DNA of 13,585 bases, from positions 8,635 to 22,219 of the forward strand of contig HF999649.1 in the NCBI GenBank assembly GCA_000434055.1, in the 5' to 3' direction. This document shows positions 13,476-13,585 of the stretch, one piece after another. The first letter of the stretch is position 1. Every line of letters starts with the position of its first letter. The position numbers were made by a program, and so were the translations under genes. The stretch comes from Ruminococcus sp. CAG:488 (GTDB taxonomy: Bacteria > Bacillota > Clostridia > Oscillospirales > Acutalibacteraceae). The notes under the pieces are model-generated. The model was not told the DNA's origin. It did not search any database and saw nothing but the letters and a program-made list of their open reading frames with translations.

Positions 13476-13585
13476 TTATGATTTTGCCGATTTCCAGCCG
13501 TCGACCGTGACTTTTTTAACATCATCGAAGCTTTTGGTGCCCTGCACATATTCAAGCAACGCATTTCCGAAATCGTCTTTAAACT
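13476..13585 (-). CDS. Partial sugar ABC transporter substrate-binding protein (C-terminal end)
   Basis: Only the last 35 codons and the TAA stop (13478-13476) lie in the window; the rest continues past the right edge. The translated end contains FGNALLEYVQGTKSFDDV and finishes KKVTVDGWKSAKS. This G-x-K-S-x-D-D-V ... W pattern is typical of the final helix of CUT1 extracellular sugar-binding proteins. Its position just before two permeases and an ATPase agrees. In Gram-positives these proteins are normally lipid-anchored, but the signal peptide is outside the window. Identification rests on a short tail plus context. Confidence 0.82.
   Translation of the reverse strand, partial: FKDDFGNALLEYVQGTKSFDDVKKVTVDGWKSAKS

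Overview
The window reads as chromosomal DNA from a Gram-positive anaerobe of the class Clostridia, plausibly an Oscillospiraceae/Ruminococcaceae gut bacterium. This is inferred from strong GGAGG-type ribosome binding sites, tightly packed one-strand operons, the paired M16 proteins of the YfmF/YfmH type beside lgt and folD, a DUF1792 (GT-D) glycosyltransferase, and GC content that looks moderate by eye. No rRNA or other taxonomic marker is present, so the assignment is soft. All 14 genes lie on the minus strand, so transcription runs from high to low coordinates. No RNA gene, insertion sequence, prophage or CRISPR array was seen.

There are three transcription units. (1) 13585 down to 10642: the tail of a sugar-binding lipoprotein, two CUT1-type permeases and a dedicated UgpC/MsmK-type ATPase, closed by a strong intrinsic terminator. 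Together they form a complete ABC importer for an unidentified sugar or related solute. (2) 10423 down to 4806: yfmF, yfmH, lgt, folD, a PspC-domain membrane protein and a GT-D glycosyltransferase, with overlaps or gaps of at most 14 bases and an intrinsic terminator at the end. This unit combines two paired peptidase-fold proteins, lipoprotein maturation, one-carbon folate metabolism and envelope functions. A candidate extended -10 promoter precedes it. (3) 4709 down to the window's left edge: a consensus promoter (TTGACA, 18-base spacer, TATAAT) drives an approximately 95-base structured leader. It is followed by an extended SDR fused to a zinc-binding treble-clef-like domain, a secreted protein of unknown function, and two further extended SDRs.

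Unit 3 is the least understood part and the best candidate for something undescribed. Three different NAD(P)-binding extended SDRs are co-transcribed with a secreted or membrane-anchored protein. One SDR carries a GGKCLS...C-x3-H...C-x2-C module of a kind usually seen in nucleic-acid-associated proteins, and another has Arg in place of the catalytic Lys. The substrate is unknown.

The two larger intergenic stretches (4579-4867 and 10424-10673, both under 300 bases) hold promoters, terminators and inverted repeats but no convincing gene. Where the first in-frame start lies too close to the ribosome binding site, a downstream start was chosen and the reason is given.
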